Below, one piece after another: positions 5,604 to 6,634 of a stretch of 6,634 bases of DNA. The stretch lies in the NCBI GenBank assembly GCA_003695745.1, contig RFHW01000089.1:1-6634 (forward strand), written 5' to 3'. Numbering within the stretch: position 1 is the first letter of the stretch; the number at the start of each line of letters is the position of its first letter. Both the position numbers and the translations under genes were made by a program. The notes under the pieces were generated by a model. That model ran no database searches and was not told where the DNA came from. It was given only the letters and a program-made list of their open reading frames with translations. Source of the stretch: Methanobacteriota archaeon. Its GTDB lineage: Archaea > Hydrothermarchaeota > Hydrothermarchaeia > Hydrothermarchaeales > SZUA-236.

Positions 5604-6634
5604 ATGAACGACCTTGTAAGTATCGCCCTAGTGCTTATTGGAGCGAAGATCGGCGGGGAGATAGCCAAAAGGCTTCGCCAGCCAGAGATACTGGGCGAGC
5701 TCATAGCAGGCATCGTGCTGGGCAGCTCTTTCCTGGGCTGGCTGGAGAGAACGCCCTCTCTCGACCTCCTCTCTGACCTTGGCATCATACTGCTCCTCTT
5801 CCTCGCCGGCCTGAGCATTGACCTCCGCAGGCTGCGGCAGGTAGGGAAGGTGGTGATCGTCGACTCTGTCTTTGACGTGGTCTTCGCCTTCGCCCTCGGA
5901 TACATCATCGGCATCATATTCGGCATGCCCCATCTCCCGGCCCTCTTCCTGGGCGGGATACTCACAGCCACGAGCGTGGGCATAACCACACGGACCCTCA
6001 TGGACCTTGGCAAGCTCAACACCCGGGCTGGCGCCACCATCCTCGGCGTGGCCGTCCTAGACGACGTGCAGGGCATCTTCATCCTATCCATCCTTGCAGG
6101 ACTTGCCAGCACAGGCCACCTCCCCTCAATAGTGGACTTCCTCACACTCCTCTTCATGATCATAGGCTTCTTCACCATAGCCCTCCTGACCATACCAAGG
6201 ATCATTGAATGGGCCTCGCCCCTGGTGGAGGGGATGTGGGTGGACGAGGCGCCCCTTGCCCTGAACATCGCCTTCATACTCGCCCTGGCCTATATCGCGC
6301 AGAAGATCGGGCTGGCCCATATCGTGGGCGCCTTTCTGGCAGGCCTCATCGTGAACATGGGCGTCAGATACAAGGACAATATCTTCACAAAGTTCAACTC
6401 CATAACATACGGCTTTTTTGCTCCTTTCTTCTTCGTGGAGGTGGGTGTGCGAACAGATGTCTCGGCAATCCTGAGGACTGGCTTTCTCATAACACTTGCC
6501 ATCATACTGGCTGCTGCCATCGGGAAGGTCTCAGGCTGCACCCTTGGCTCCCTTCTCATGGGCTATGACAGGGCAGACGCCTTCAGGGTGGGTGTGGGCA
6601 TGCTGCCAAGGGCGGAGGTGGCCCTTATCACGGC
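5604..6634 (+). CDS. CPA2-family Na+/H+ antiporter, NapA/Kef-like (3' end outside window)
   Basis: Polytopic membrane antiporter of the PF00999 family; 343 codons are present with no stop, so the C-terminus lies beyond the window. The N-terminus shows the usual RQPEILGELIAGIVLG (25-40) and LLLFLAGLSIDL (63-74) segments. The ion-binding core is clear: TATSVGITTRTLMDLGKLNT (121-140) and GVAVLDDVQGI (148-158), with the paired aspartates D153-D154 that mark electrogenic CPA2 exchangers such as NapA. Further on are AHIVGAFLAGLIV (238-250), FFAPFFFVEVGVRTD (271-285), K308 in IGKVSGC (at the place of the conserved TM10 lysine by family analogy) and GMLPRAEVALI (332-342). At least ten hydrophobic helices are visible. 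It starts at ATG 5604, four bases after the CBS stop, with a weak GTGAT ribosome site overlapping that stop; TTG at 5601 is an alternative. Na+/H+ exchange is favoured over K+ efflux, but a TrkA-N domain could lie in the missing part. Confidence 0.92.
   Translation, partial: MNDLVSIALVLIGAKIGGEIAKRLRQPEILGELIAGIVLGSSFLGWLERTPSLDLLSDLGIILLLFLAGLSIDLRRLRQVGKVVIVDSVFDVVFAFALGYIIGIIFGMPHLPALFLGGILTATSVGITTRTLMDLGKLNTRAGATILGVAVLDDVQGIFILSILAGLASTGHLPSIVDFLTLLFMIIGFFTIALLTIPRIIEWASPLVEGMWVDEAPLALNIAFILALAYIAQKIGLAHIVGAFLAGLIVNMGVRYKDNIFTKFNSITYGFFAPFFFVEVGVRTDVSAILRTGFLITLAIILAAAIGKVSGCTLGSLLMGYDRADAFRVGVGMLPRAEVALIT

Noticed and set aside
5423..6277. Minus-strand open frame of 284 codons opposite the CBS gene and antiporter
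   Set aside because: The product is dominated by R, S, M and P with no fold-like pattern, while the + strand frames match known families.

Overview
The window is archaeal chromosome, most likely from a euryarchaeal-type lineage. It carries the end of a diphthine synthase (diphthamide synthesis occurs only in archaea and eukaryotes) and an archaeal RibL-type FAD synthase. It also has archaeal-looking TATA elements and Shine-Dalgarno motifs matching an archaeal 16S tail. The DNA is GC-rich, arginine is mostly AGG and isoleucine is often ATA. The lineage cannot be named more closely from this sequence. All genes lie on the + strand and there is almost no non-coding DNA; no RNA gene, mobile element, CRISPR array or large repeat was seen.

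Layout: (1) 1-342 is the 3' part of diphthine synthase (dphB). (2) 348-5079 is a block of six genes joined by stop/start overlaps or gaps of 0-1 base: a winged-helix/FAD synthase fusion, a 96-residue protein with a TTG start (perhaps DUF749), a TrkH-type K+ transporter with a GTG start, a class I SAM methyltransferase, an IolI-like TIM-barrel isomerase/epimerase, and a Gfo/Idh/MocA dehydrogenase. (3) 5080-5143 is the only real intergenic gap. It holds a small GC hairpin and a T-rich stretch that looks like a TATA box. (4) 5144-5599 is a two-CBS-domain protein, followed 4 bases later by (5) a CPA2/NapA-type Na+/H+ antiporter that runs off the window end.

Together the genes combine two monovalent-cation transport systems with a compact three-gene metabolic cassette (methyltransferase, isomerase, NAD(P)-dehydrogenase). 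TrkH appears without a TrkA/RCK partner inside the window. The CBS-pair protein next to the antiporter is a candidate nucleotide-sensing regulator of ion transport. The cassette resembles the isomerase and dehydrogenase steps of inositol or sugar metabolism plus a methylation; its substrate is unknown. A link to compatible-solute or lipid-head-group synthesis is only a hypothesis.

Two sites, upstream of the FAD synthase and of the CBS gene, place a TATA-like box about 28 bases (centre to start codon) before an ATG. That is the geometry expected for leaderless archaeal transcripts. In the second case it argues for starting the CBS protein at 5144 rather than 5129.
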